Shown: piece after piece, positions 8,883-16,816 of the stretch | Layout: each line of letters opens with the position of its first letter | Position numbering within the stretch: the stretch's first letter is position 1 | From: DASXUX01 sp036504595 | GTDB lineage: Bacteria > Planctomycetota > SZUA-567 > H5-PLA8 | NCBI GenBank assembly: GCA_036504595.1 | Contig: DASXUX010000050.1 | Span: 1-64,000, forward strand | DNA: 64,000 nt | Direction of reading: 5' to 3' | Notes under the pieces: model-generated | What the model was told of the DNA's origin: nothing | Seen by the model: the letters and a program-made list of their open reading frames with translations, nothing else | The model's database searches: none | Made by a program: the position numbers and the translations under genes

Positions 8883-9350
8883 TAGCGCAATCCTCCCCTA
8901 TTGCGCGTCGCTCGTATCGGGAGTATCTTGCTCGCCGCTCCGGCCCGCCTCTCCCCGACGAGGGTAGCGCCGGCCTCCGTGCCGGCCGGGGTGAGGGTAG
9001 CGCCGGCCTCCGTGCCGGCCGTGATGAGTGGGGTAGCGCCGGGGACGCTTTCAATCCCGTCCGACACGCTAGACGCGGAAAGTAGCGCAATCCTCCCGGA
9101 TTGCGTCCGCTCCGGTTCCCCTCTCCCGCGGGTGGCCCACCCGAAAAGCGTAAGCTTTCGGGTGGGTGCCGAAGGCACAAGAAGCCCTTCAAGAACCATC
9201 CCGAACTGGTGGAATTATCCCTTCGGCCCGAAGATATCCGGTGCTGCTTGCAGTTCCTGAAAACGTCCTACGATATCGCGTCATGGTCGGCCGGCGCGCC
9301 GACCTCCGGTCCTCCTCTCCCCCGCGAGGGAGAGGCGTTAGGGTGAGTGG
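8882..9350. repeat. Cluster of at least five dispersed palindromic repeats, no gene
   Basis: The 598-bp gap after GH92 is packed with short palindromes. These include GTAGCGCAATCCTCC-type hairpins at 8882-8905 and 9081-9105. Two direct copies of a 28-bp GAGGGTAGCGCCGGCCTCC-type hairpin lie at 8960-8987 and 8993-9020, with a truncated third copy from about 9031. A perfect 11-bp-arm hairpin CCCACCCGAAA/TTTCGGGTGGG occupies 9136-9166. A CTCTCCC...GGGAGAG block lies at about 9315-9335. Frames through the region translate only the repeats. It reads as an accumulation site for interspersed elements. Confidence 0.85.
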
Positions 9351-9480
9351 ACAGGCAGGCCATCCGGCTGCGGCACGGCCGCCGCTCGAAGTTCCTGGAA
9401 GTCCGGAGTGGCCGAATTGCTCTACCTTTTACGCCCTGATGTACGGCGAAGTTGCCGGCGGCACACACAAGGTTCACACA

Positions 9481-10056
9481 ATGATGGATTATGCTGGAGA
9501 ACTCGTCCGCTCGTTTGAGCGTGAGTACTACGACTCAACGAAACACTTGAGCGTGGAACGTCTAGAGCACATGAGGACTGAGATTCTCAATAAGTGCGAG
9601 ACACACGCTCACGAATGTCAACACTGCGGGTATTTTCTGGCCGCGCTTGGGATCGAGCTACGGGATTACCAATTCGTCCTCAGTACTCTCGACAACTTCG
9701 ATCTTCGCCCAATAAACAAGCTCACGAAAGAGTGGAAGAGGCTAAAAATTGTCGAGTGGACAGCGGCTGCACTTATCATGCTCGGAAAGGATGAACAGGC
9801 GGTGCCGTTGGTTAACCGCTTAGCAGAAGCACATGCTGCAGCACTGAAGCGTCCACCTTCGCAATGGAAAGACGTGGAAGGGCATTCTCTGCACATCCTC
9901 GCGATCGACCCTGATTTCCCAGACGTGCTCCTGAATGTGACAGAAAAGATGAAATGCGGTGACACATGCGTTAAGGCGATAAGGAACTTAGTCCACGCCG
10001 CAGATTTGGAGCAGCGATACAGTAAATATGGCGTAATGCGAAGACTAGGCGAGTAG
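9481..10056 (+). CDS. Hypothetical protein with Cys/His cluster
   Basis: A 191-residue soluble protein I do not recognise. The open frame extends upstream through repeat-derived sequence, so I place the start at 9481 (MMDYAGELVRSFEREYY), with a weak AAGG upstream; ATG at 9439 is an alternative. CETHAHECQHCGYF (about residues 40-53) could bind a metal. The rest is predicted helical (RLKIVEWTAAALIMLGKDEQAVPLVNRLAEAH resembles a TPR-like helix pair). Base composition is lower in GC than the neighbours and it directly follows the repeat cluster, which may indicate recent acquisition. Confidence 0.55.
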   Translation: MMDYAGELVRSFEREYYDSTKHLSVERLEHMRTEILNKCETHAHECQHCGYFLAALGIELRDYQFVLSTLDNFDLRPINKLTKEWKRLKIVEWTAAALIMLGKDEQAVPLVNRLAEAHAAALKRPPSQWKDVEGHSLHILAIDPDFPDVLLNVTEKMKCGDTCVKAIRNLVHAADLEQRYSKYGVMRRLGE

Positions 10057-10097
10057 CGCCCATGAATTCTTAGGATGGATTTCTAGCGGGAAATCCC

Positions 10098-10120
10098 CGT
10101 CACTCGTCACCCGTCACTCA
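10098..10120. repeat. Short heptamer array at the gatC stop codon
   Basis: CGTCACT, CGTCACC, CGTCACT: three 7-bp units. The gatC stop codon (TGA, complement of 10114-10116) lies inside the array. Confidence 0.8.
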
Positions 10121-10401
10121 ATGACAGGCGGCACCCTGAAGAACTCATCATCGTGCGCCGGCGCCGAATGCAGCGCGTCTTCGCGCTTCAGGCTCGGCCG
10201 AACTTCATCGGGCCGGAAGACGTTGCCGCTGGCCGCCGCCGAAATCATCGGTTCCACCTTCGAGGTATCCAGCGCGTTCAGCTTCTCGACGTAATGCAGA
10301 ATCTTGTCGAGCTGCTTCGTGTACGTCTCGATTTCCTGCGGCGACAGCGCCAGCCGCGAAAGCCGCGCTACTTTGGCAACATCTTCGGGGGTGATAGCCA
10401 C
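10114..10401 (-). CDS. gatC: Asp-tRNA(Asn)/Glu-tRNA(Gln) amidotransferase subunit C
   Basis: A 95-residue GatC, the small subunit that wraps around GatA and stabilises the GatCAB complex, which converts Glu-tRNA(Gln) or Asp-tRNA(Asn) to the amide forms. The start is GTG at 10401 with GGAGGA 7 nt upstream. The N-terminus (ITPEDVAKVARLSRLALSPQEIETYTKQLDKIL) is the classical GatC helix pair. The C-terminus has the family motif VFRPDEVRPSL. Length is typical. gatA and gatB are not adjacent: neighbours are a hypothetical protein and a divergent HEAT protein, so the complex genes are split here. Confidence 0.93.
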   Translation of the reverse strand: MAITPEDVAKVARLSRLALSPQEIETYTKQLDKILHYVEKLNALDTSKVEPMISAAASGNVFRPDEVRPSLKREDALHSAPAHDDEFFRVPPVIE

Positions 10402-10440
10402 GTCGTTTTCCTCCAATGCCTTGATTATCGCCTCCGCCGC

Positions 10441-10461
10441 CAATCCGCAATCCGAAATCCC
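10441..10461. repeat. Short heptamer array upstream of gatC
   Basis: CAATCCG, CAATCCG, AAATCCC: three 7-bp units of the same AATCCGC family as the array at 2382-2416. It lies between the divergent starts of gatC and the HEAT-DUF2950 gene. Confidence 0.75.
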
Positions 10462-10554
10462 AAAGCGCAATCATTTGGCGAGTTCGAATTTCCTACGCAA
10501 TTGCGCACCCTTCCCGTGTATTCATCCAAGGCACTTTGTGTGAAGGAACTGTTG

Positions 10555-13500
10555 ATGCGCCGTAATGTCTTCGCTGTTTTAGCCTTAGCTCTGCTCCTGA
10601 CAGCCTCTGCACTTCGCGGTGAAGAGCCCGGCATTCCCGCTCTCATTGAGAAACTCAACAACGTGGACGCCGCTGCGCGACTGGCGGCCGTCAAACAGCT
10701 CCGATCCGCCGGACCCGCCGCAGCAGCGGCCGTTCCGGCGCTGATCGACTCGTTGAAAGACGCCGACTGGGACGTGCGGATGGAAGCCGCCGAAACCCTG
10801 CTTAGCATCGGCCCCGCAGCCATGTCCGCCCTGCTCACTGCCGCTACCGGGCCAGCGAGCGAAGTGCGCTCCGGAGCCACGTGGGTCGTCGCCCGCCTGC
10901 GTGTCGAGTGCCTGCCGGGCCTGCTCCAACTGCTGGTCGAAGGCAAGCCCGAAGTCAAAACGCTCGCCGCGCACGCCATCGACCGCATTGGGCCGGCGAG
11001 CATTCCCGCGTTACGAGCCGCTCTGGCCCAGGACGACGACGATCTCCGCGCCGACGTCGCGACGCTTCTCGGAGGCTTCGGGGTCGCCGCCAAGGAAACC
11101 GTCCCCGATTTGATCGAAGCTCTCAAGCACAAACCGGGTACCCCCACGCATCAGCGTATCGCGGCAGCCTTGGGGAAAATCGGTCCAGAAGCTGTCCCCG
11201 CTCTGACGGCAGCTCTGCAGAACGATTTCTGGGAAATCCGCACCGGCGCCGCGCTCGCCCTCGGCTTCGTTCCCCCGCAAACTCCGCAAGTGCTGCCAGC
11301 CCTGATCGCCGCCCTCCAGGACGACCGCGCATGCGTCCGCGAAGCCGCCGCCCGGTCGCTAGCCAACATCGGCCCGCCGGCCGTGTCAGCCCTGCCCGGA
11401 CTTTTCACCCGCCTGAAAGACGAGACCACGGAGGTCCGCGTGCGCGCCACTGAAGCGCTCGCCGCCATCGCGCCCAACGACAGAGCCGTTGTCAACGAAC
11501 TGCTCGCCGGACTCAAAGACATCGACATCCCCGTGCGCGTGAAATCCCTCGAAGCGCTCGGATACGCTGATACCGTCGCCAGCGAAATCGTTCCGGTCGT
11601 GCTCGAAGCCACCCATGACGATGAGCCCGCGCTGCGCGCCCAAGCAATGAAGACCCTCGAAACGTTGCTCCCGCGCCCCGAAGCCAAAGACATCTACCTG
11701 GGGTTGGTCGAAGGGGTCGACGACAAGAACGCCGAAGTCCGTCTGCACGCCCTCAGCGCTCTGGCCAAAGTCCTGGTGGTGCCGGCCTCCGTGCCGGCTG
11801 GCAAGGAACCTGACCTTCCCAAGGAGAATCAGCTCGTCGTCTACGCCGCCTTGGCGCATGCCCTCGGCGACGAACTTCCCGGTGTGCGTGCCCGCGCCGT
11901 CGAAATCATGGGACACTTGCCAGCCGCCGCCGAGGCTGCCGTGCCGATCTTCGTCGGCGCGCTCAAAGACGCGGTCCCCATCGTCCGCCAGCGCGCCATC
12001 GACAGCTTGGGCGAACTCGGCGCCGCCGCCCGCCCCGCCATGCCCTGCCTCATCGCCGCCCTGCAGGAAGGCGCCGATGCCGTGCTGCTCGGTGAATCCA
12101 TCCGCAAAATCGGCCTCGATCCCAAAACGGACATCACGCTGCTTCTCGAAGCGCTCCCCAGCAAGACCCCCGAAGGCTCCGCGCAGATCGCCACTCTGCT
12201 GGCTTCTCTCGGCCAGGCCGCCAACGAAGCCATTCCGAAGCTGCTTCAAGGCGCCTACGACAAAACAGGCGCCCTCGGGCCCGCCATGGCCGAAGTCCTC
12301 AAACAAATCGATCCCGAAAACAAAGCCACCATCCCGGCGCTCACCGTGCGAGTAAAATCAAAAGTTCCGGAGGTGCGCCTGAGCGCTATCGAGCACCTTC
12401 GGACCCTCGGCCCCGCCGCAGCGCCCGCTGTTCCTGCCTTGATCGATGTACTCAAAGACGATGAGTACCTGACGCGCGAAGCGGCGATCCACGCTCTGGC
12501 CGCTATCGCGCCACCCGATGCCAAGACCGTCGCCGCGATCATCGTCAGCATGCGCTGCGGAGTCGGAAAAGTGCTCCGTGCCGGAAGTGCCGCACTGGCC
12601 AAAGCGGCTCCCGATGCACTCCCTGCCATCGTCGCCGGCCTGAAGGACGACATCCCTGCCGTGCGCACAACGCTCTTCGCCCTTCTCGAGAAGACGCCTG
12701 CGGCCATCCCACTCCTGGCCGCCGCGATGAAAGACGCACCAATCGTACAAAGACGCGCCATCATCCTGCTCGTCGCTCAAATGGGCCCCGCGGCCAAAGG
12801 CGCTGCGCCCGCGCTGGTCGAAGCCCTTAAGGATGGCAGCACCACGACACTCAGCTACGTCGCCAAAGCCATTGAGGCTATCGGCCCCGATGCCGTGCCC
12901 GCGCTCAGCGCCGCCATCAAAGAAGGCACGCCCGAACAGAAACGCTTGGCGATGACGCTCGTGGTTCAAATGGGACAGGCCGCCAAAGGCGCCGCGCCTG
13001 CACTGGCCGCTGCGATGACCGACGAGAACGCCCTCACCAAAGCGCAGGCTCTGCGAGCCCTTGAGAAACTCGGCCCGCATGGCATCGCGGGATTGACGGC
13101 CGCGATCGGCCAGGCCGACCTGCCGACCAAACTGCTGGCCATCGCCGCGCTCGGAAACCTGGGCGCCACCGCAAAGACAGCCGTTCCGGTCCTGCTGCCG
13201 CTTCAGAAAGATGAACAGCCCAAGGTCCGCCGCTACGCCATCAACTCCCTGCGCCAGATCGCGCCCGAAAATCCTCAGGTGCTCGCCGCGATTCAAGCCG
13301 CCGCGAAAGATGAAGATCCGACCGTGAAGATGGCCGCCATCAAGAACCTCGGCAGCATGGGCGCTCTGGCCAAGGACGGCATTCCCTCAATCATCGAAGC
13401 GCTTCGCGACGAAGATTGGGACATTCGCATGGCCGCAGCCACAGCGCTGGAAGACATCGGCCAGGCGGCCAAGCGTGTCTTCACCGACATGATGCCCACG

Positions 13501-14046
13501 ATCAACGAAATCTACGCCGTCTCAGCCTGTGTCGCTTATGGCCGAGCGCAGGAGGCCTACCGCCAGAAAGACTACGACCACGACGGCATCCTCGAATACG
13601 CCACCGCGATCAAAGGCACCGGCCCGAAGAAGAAGCTGGGGCTCAGCGATGTCGCGCTGCTCCCGCGCTGGTACGCCGATGCCGAACTCGGTGGCTATTA
13701 CCGCGGCTACAAGTTGAAGATCCTGACCGGCCAGGGTGAGAAGGCCACCGGCGGCGTGAAGTCATATCTGGATAATGGCAAACTGACCGGCGGCCACGCG
13801 ATCCTGGTCTATCCGGCTGAATACGGCAAACTCGGCCGCTGCGTCTACATGATGAACCATACCGGCGCCATCTACGAGAAGGACTTCCGCACCGCCGCCG
13901 CCACAACGCAGTTCGTCACCAGCGCCACCGCATACAGCCCCGACGAAAGCTGGACCCTCACCCGCCAGGTCTACCTCGCCCCCGCCGTCCCCAAAGGAGT
14001 CGTCCCCGAAAAAGGCGTAGAGAAGAAAGAAAACACACCGTTTTAG
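10555..14046 (+). CDS. Secreted giant HEAT-repeat protein fused to DUF2950-like domain
   Basis: A 1163-residue exported protein. The start at 10555 (MRRNVFAVLALALLL) has AAGGA 7 nt upstream and gives a clear signal peptide ending near LRGEE. Residues about 25-980 form some 25 HEAT units with the recurring pattern A-x-P-A-L-I-x-x-L-K-D. From about residue 985 (MMPTINEIYAVSAC) the fold changes: AYRQKDYDHDGILEYA, GYKLKILTGQG, GGVKSYLDNGKLTGG, LVYPAEYG and NHTGAIYEKDF match the pseudopilin-like DUF2950 family as I know it. At 11776-11801 an in-frame copy of the GCCGGC palindromic repeat encodes VVPASVPAG between helices. A heptamer array begins at the stop codon. Function is unknown; a periplasmic or surface scaffold is plausible. 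Confidence 0.85.
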   Translation: MRRNVFAVLALALLLTASALRGEEPGIPALIEKLNNVDAAARLAAVKQLRSAGPAAAAAVPALIDSLKDADWDVRMEAAETLLSIGPAAMSALLTAATGPASEVRSGATWVVARLRVECLPGLLQLLVEGKPEVKTLAAHAIDRIGPASIPALRAALAQDDDDLRADVATLLGGFGVAAKETVPDLIEALKHKPGTPTHQRIAAALGKIGPEAVPALTAALQNDFWEIRTGAALALGFVPPQTPQVLPALIAALQDDRACVREAAARSLANIGPPAVSALPGLFTRLKDETTEVRVRATEALAAIAPNDRAVVNELLAGLKDIDIPVRVKSLEALGYADTVASEIVPVVLEATHDDEPALRAQAMKTLETLLPRPEAKDIYLGLVEGVDDKNAEVRLHALSALAKVLVVPASVPAGKEPDLPKENQLVVYAALAHALGDELPGVRARAVEIMGHLPAAAEAAVPIFVGALKDAVPIVRQRAIDSLGELGAAARPAMPCLIAALQEGADAVLLGESIRKIGLDPKTDITLLLEALPSKTPEGSAQIATLLASLGQAANEAIPKLLQGAYDKTGALGPAMAEVLKQIDPENKATIPALTVRVKSKVPEVRLSAIEHLRTLGPAAAPAVPALIDVLKDDEYLTREAAIHALAAIAPPDAKTVAAIIVSMRCGVGKVLRAGSAALAKAAPDALPAIVAGLKDDIPAVRTTLFALLEKTPAAIPLLAAAMKDAPIVQRRAIILLVAQMGPAAKGAAPALVEALKDGSTTTLSYVAKAIEAIGPDAVPALSAAIKEGTPEQKRLAMTLVVQMGQAAKGAAPALAAAMTDENALTKAQALRALEKLGPHGIAGLTAAIGQADLPTKLLAIAALGNLGATAKTAVPVLLPLQKDEQPKVRRYAINSLRQIAPENPQVLAAIQAAAKDEDPTVKMAAIKNLGSMGALAKDGIPSIIEALRDEDWDIRMAAATALEDIGQAAKRVFTDMMPTINEIYAVSACVAYGRAQEAYRQKDYDHDGILEYATAIKGTGPKKKLGLSDVALLPRWYADAELGGYYRGYKLKILTGQGEKATGGVKSYLDNGKLTGGHAILVYPAEYGKLGRCVYMMNHTGAIYEKDFRTAAATTQFVTSATAYSPDESWTLTRQVYLAPAVPKGVVPEKGVEKKENTPF

Positions 14047-14116
14047 TACTTGGTGAGCGGTACTTGGTGAATGGTACGTGGTGAGCGGTACTTGGCGCTT
14101 TAGTACTTGGGTAACC
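14046..14116. repeat. Heptanucleotide array at a stop codon
   Basis: GTACTTG, GTGAGCG, GTACTTG, GTGAATG, GTACGTG, GTGAGCG, GTACTTG in strict 7-bp register (14046-14094). After a short break come GTACTTG and GGTAACC. The first base is the last base of the HEAT-DUF2950 stop codon. It is the reverse complement of the CAAGTAC/CACTCAC family at 4992-5075. Confidence 0.9.
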
Positions 14117-14143
14117 GTTCAGCCCCGGTCCAACGGAACAGCT

Positions 14144-14241
14144 TTCACCACGGAGGCACAGAGGACGCAGAGTTCGCAGAGTTTCCTTTGATTCTAATTC
14201 TTCTCAGTGCCCCTCCGTGTCCTCTGTGCCTCTGTGGTGAA
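14144..14241. mobile_element. MITE-like 98-bp element with 29-bp inverted repeats
   Basis: The 29-bp arms at 14144-14172 and 14213-14241 are reverse complements at 26 of 29 positions. They surround about 40 bp without a gene. The arm sequence (GAGG...AGAGGACGCAGAG) is clearly related to the 29-bp ends of the GxxExxY cassette at 44005-44452. It may be a gene-less derivative of that element. Confidence 0.65.
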
Positions 14242-14382
14242 GGTAGTTAAAGACCGCCCGCAAAGGACAGGGCATCCAATCAGCAGAGGACTGGACGTTT
14301 ACGCACTTGGTAGTCGTCGACCAGCAACCTGCACGTGGCGGTGAACAACTATATCATCCGTCACCCGCCACTTGTCGTTAAC

Positions 14383-14472
14383 TGGCGGAGCGAGAGGGAT
14401 TCGAACCCCCGAGACCCGTGAGGGCCTAGTAGTTTTCAAGACTACCGCAATCGACCACTCTGCCATCGCTCC
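14383..14472 (-). tRNA. tRNA-Ser (anticodon UGA)
   Basis: A 90-nt class II tRNA with encoded CCA. The acceptor stem is GGAGCGA/TCGCTCC, discriminator G, then CCA. The anticodon arm GTAGT-CTTGAAA-ACTAC gives UGA, reading UCA and UCG serine codons. The long variable arm GGCCCTCACGGGTC is typical of serine tRNAs. The T-arm contains GGTTCGAATCC. No other tRNA was found in the window. Confidence 0.97.
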
Positions 14473-14758
14473 GCATCATACAAACCACTTACATAGCACG
14501 ACTTACATCAACATCGCGTCAACAGCGCAGAAAACCGAAAGACGACCTCGCCAGGATACCCGAAGCCACTACGCTCCAATCAGGTTCTGTGCCGGCCCCG
14601 ACTCAACGGGAATATACCTTGCGAAACCCTTCCGGCAAAGACAAAAGCATTAGCCGATGTTCTTCTTCTGCGTTTTCTAAAACTGCAACTCGTTGGGACA
14701 GAAGCCGCCAGGAATCAGAGCAGTTGAACCGGACGTGGCGGCGCATATAGTAGGTGCA

Positions 14759-16816
14759 ATGGGTATGGAAGGCTCCACCAGCAGCAATCGCATTCCTGGC
14801 GGCGGTTCCACTGCGCACACCCCACAGTCCGGCCCTCGACTGCCTCGCTTTCCTCTCGTGATTGCGCTGCTGTTGCTGGCGCTGGGAAGCTTCGATCTGG
14901 TGGAGTGGTTTTGGCTCCGCAATGTCGATCCGCTAATCGTTCATTCGCTGCACGTCGCGGTCGGCGTCGTCAGCGCATTGGTAATTGTGGTCTTTGTCGG
15001 ATGGCTGATCGGGCGCGCCTCTCATCCCATTACCATCGCGGGAGTGCTGCAGGACTCTTCGCTTGAGCCCGAGCCGACGCTGAACACAGATGTGCTCGCA
15101 CCCAAGAACCGGCGCGGCACCTCCCGGGCAGAAGCCCACCTCGAAAGCTATGGCCGCTGGTTCATCCAGATGCGCTGGATCGCGGTGCTCGTCGCCTGCG
15201 TGTTGATTCTGTTCTCGTTCCACATCGTGCGGCTGTTGCCGCTATCGGCCGAGGGCCCGCTGTGGACCACGGTGATCGGGCTGGCCCTCTGCAACGCGAT
15301 TTACATTGCCTTCTTGCGCAAGAAGAAGTGGACCGGTCTGCTCTTGCGCGTACAGGTTTACGTGGATCTGCTGTGCCTGGCCGTTTTGCTGCATTTCTCG
15401 GGAAGCGTGCAAAATCCGCTGCTTTTTCTGACGGTCTTTCACGTCGTGATTGCCGGCATTTTGCTGTCGAGCCTGGAATGCTACCTCGTCGCCACGGTTG
15501 CCAGCCTGCTGATCTTCGTGGTGACGTTCGCGGAGTGGGCCCACTGGCTGCCGCGCTACACGCTGGAGTTCTTTCCGTATCGCTTCGATCCGAACCCCAA
15601 TGTTATCGCCTGGTACTCGCTGAGCGCCGTCAGTTTCCTGACCGTCCTTTTGCTGCTGGTAGCCCATTTCGTCACCACTCTGGCCGAACGCGCGCGCACC
15701 GACGAACGCATGGCCCGCGACATGGCCACGCGCGCCACGGCCGAACGCCAGCTTCTTGAGCAGGCGCTCACCACGACCGGCGCGGGCCTGTGTGTCATCG
15801 ACGAACAGCGACGGTACTTGTGGATGAGCCGGCGCTGGCGCCAATGGTTTGTGCGCGAGGATGCGGAGGTCGCCGAAGTGCCCTCCGACGCGTGGGCCGG
15901 TTCGCCCGCGCAAGGCGTCTTAAAGGATGGCCGCGTGCGCGTGACGGAGCACGTCATCCAGCCCTCCGGCGCCAGCGATCGCGAACCCCGCATTCTGCAA
16001 TTGACCACGGCGCCGGTCGTGGACAGCCAGTCGCCGACCCAGCGCATCGTCGAACTGGCGCAGGATATCACCGAACAGAAACGCGTGCAGGCGCAGTTGC
16101 TGCATGCCGCCAAACTCGCAGCCGTCGGCGGACTGGCTGGCAACGTCGTGCATGAAGTGAATAATCCGATCGGCATCATCAGCGCGAAGGGACGTCTGTT
16201 GATTTCAGATCATCGGGAAGAAATGTCGCAAAAGGTGGCCGAAGAAATCCTAAAGATCACCGATGCCGCCGACCGCGTCGCGACGATCTGCCACGGTCTG
16301 CTGTCCTTCTGCCGGCCTTCGCTGGGCCAACGCAGCGCAATCGACGTTCGAATCCCGTTGCGCAGGGCTGTCTCAATGATCGAACACCGTGCGGAAGCTG
16401 GGAACATCGAAATCAGCGATCAGCTTCCCGAGCAGCTTGCGATGGTGCACGCCAATTCAAATGAAGTGCAGCAGGTTTTCTTGAATTTGTTGCTTAACGC
16501 ACTGGATGCGATGCCCAACGGCGGGCGGTTGGCGCTCTCTGCCTCGGAAGAGACCGGCCCTGCAAACGCGCGGCCCTGCGTAAGCGTTGCTATCGAGGAT
16601 AGTGGCTCGGGGATGCCCGGCAACGTTCTGGAACAAATTTTTGATCCATTCTTCACAACAAAGGAAGAGGGCAGCGGGACGGGATTGGGATTGCCCATCT
16701 CGCTGGCCATTGTGCAAAGCCATGGGGGCGTCATCGATGTTGATAGCCAGCCCGCGCGTGGCACACGTGTTGCGGTGAAGTTGCCTTGCGAAGGCCCCAG
16801 GGACATTCCGGTATGA
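14759..16816 (+). CDS. Membrane-bound NtrB-like sensor histidine kinase
   Basis: A 685-residue sensor kinase. The N-terminal half has about six to eight transmembrane segments (pairs near residues 30-85, 145-200, 215-275 and 290-320), with no large periplasmic loop. A short coil and a PAS domain follow (about 330-450, GAGLCVIDEQRRYLWMSRRW). Then come the phospho-acceptor box (GNVVHEVNNPIG, His near 470) and an HATPase domain with N-box NLLLNALDAMPNGG and G-boxes EDSGSGMPG and GSGTGLGL. The start is uncertain: ATG at 14759 has an AGGTG nearby; TTG at 14693 and ATG at 14765 are alternatives. It overlaps the downstream regulator by 4 nt (ATGA), so the two form a cognate pair. The integral-membrane sensor suggests detection within the membrane, for example of quinone state; that is an inference. 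Confidence 0.88.
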   Translation: MGMEGSTSSNRIPGGGSTAHTPQSGPRLPRFPLVIALLLLALGSFDLVEWFWLRNVDPLIVHSLHVAVGVVSALVIVVFVGWLIGRASHPITIAGVLQDSSLEPEPTLNTDVLAPKNRRGTSRAEAHLESYGRWFIQMRWIAVLVACVLILFSFHIVRLLPLSAEGPLWTTVIGLALCNAIYIAFLRKKKWTGLLLRVQVYVDLLCLAVLLHFSGSVQNPLLFLTVFHVVIAGILLSSLECYLVATVASLLIFVVTFAEWAHWLPRYTLEFFPYRFDPNPNVIAWYSLSAVSFLTVLLLLVAHFVTTLAERARTDERMARDMATRATAERQLLEQALTTTGAGLCVIDEQRRYLWMSRRWRQWFVREDAEVAEVPSDAWAGSPAQGVLKDGRVRVTEHVIQPSGASDREPRILQLTTAPVVDSQSPTQRIVELAQDITEQKRVQAQLLHAAKLAAVGGLAGNVVHEVNNPIGIISAKGRLLISDHREEMSQKVAEEILKITDAADRVATICHGLLSFCRPSLGQRSAIDVRIPLRRAVSMIEHRAEAGNIEISDQLPEQLAMVHANSNEVQQVFLNLLLNALDAMPNGGRLALSASEETGPANARPCVSVAIEDSGSGMPGNVLEQIFDPFFTTKEEGSGTGLGLPISLAIVQSHGGVIDVDSQPARGTRVAVKLPCEGPRDIPV

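Noticed and set aside
14372..14653. 93-codon frame across the tRNA
   Set aside because: It runs antisense through tRNA-Ser and has no protein-like features.
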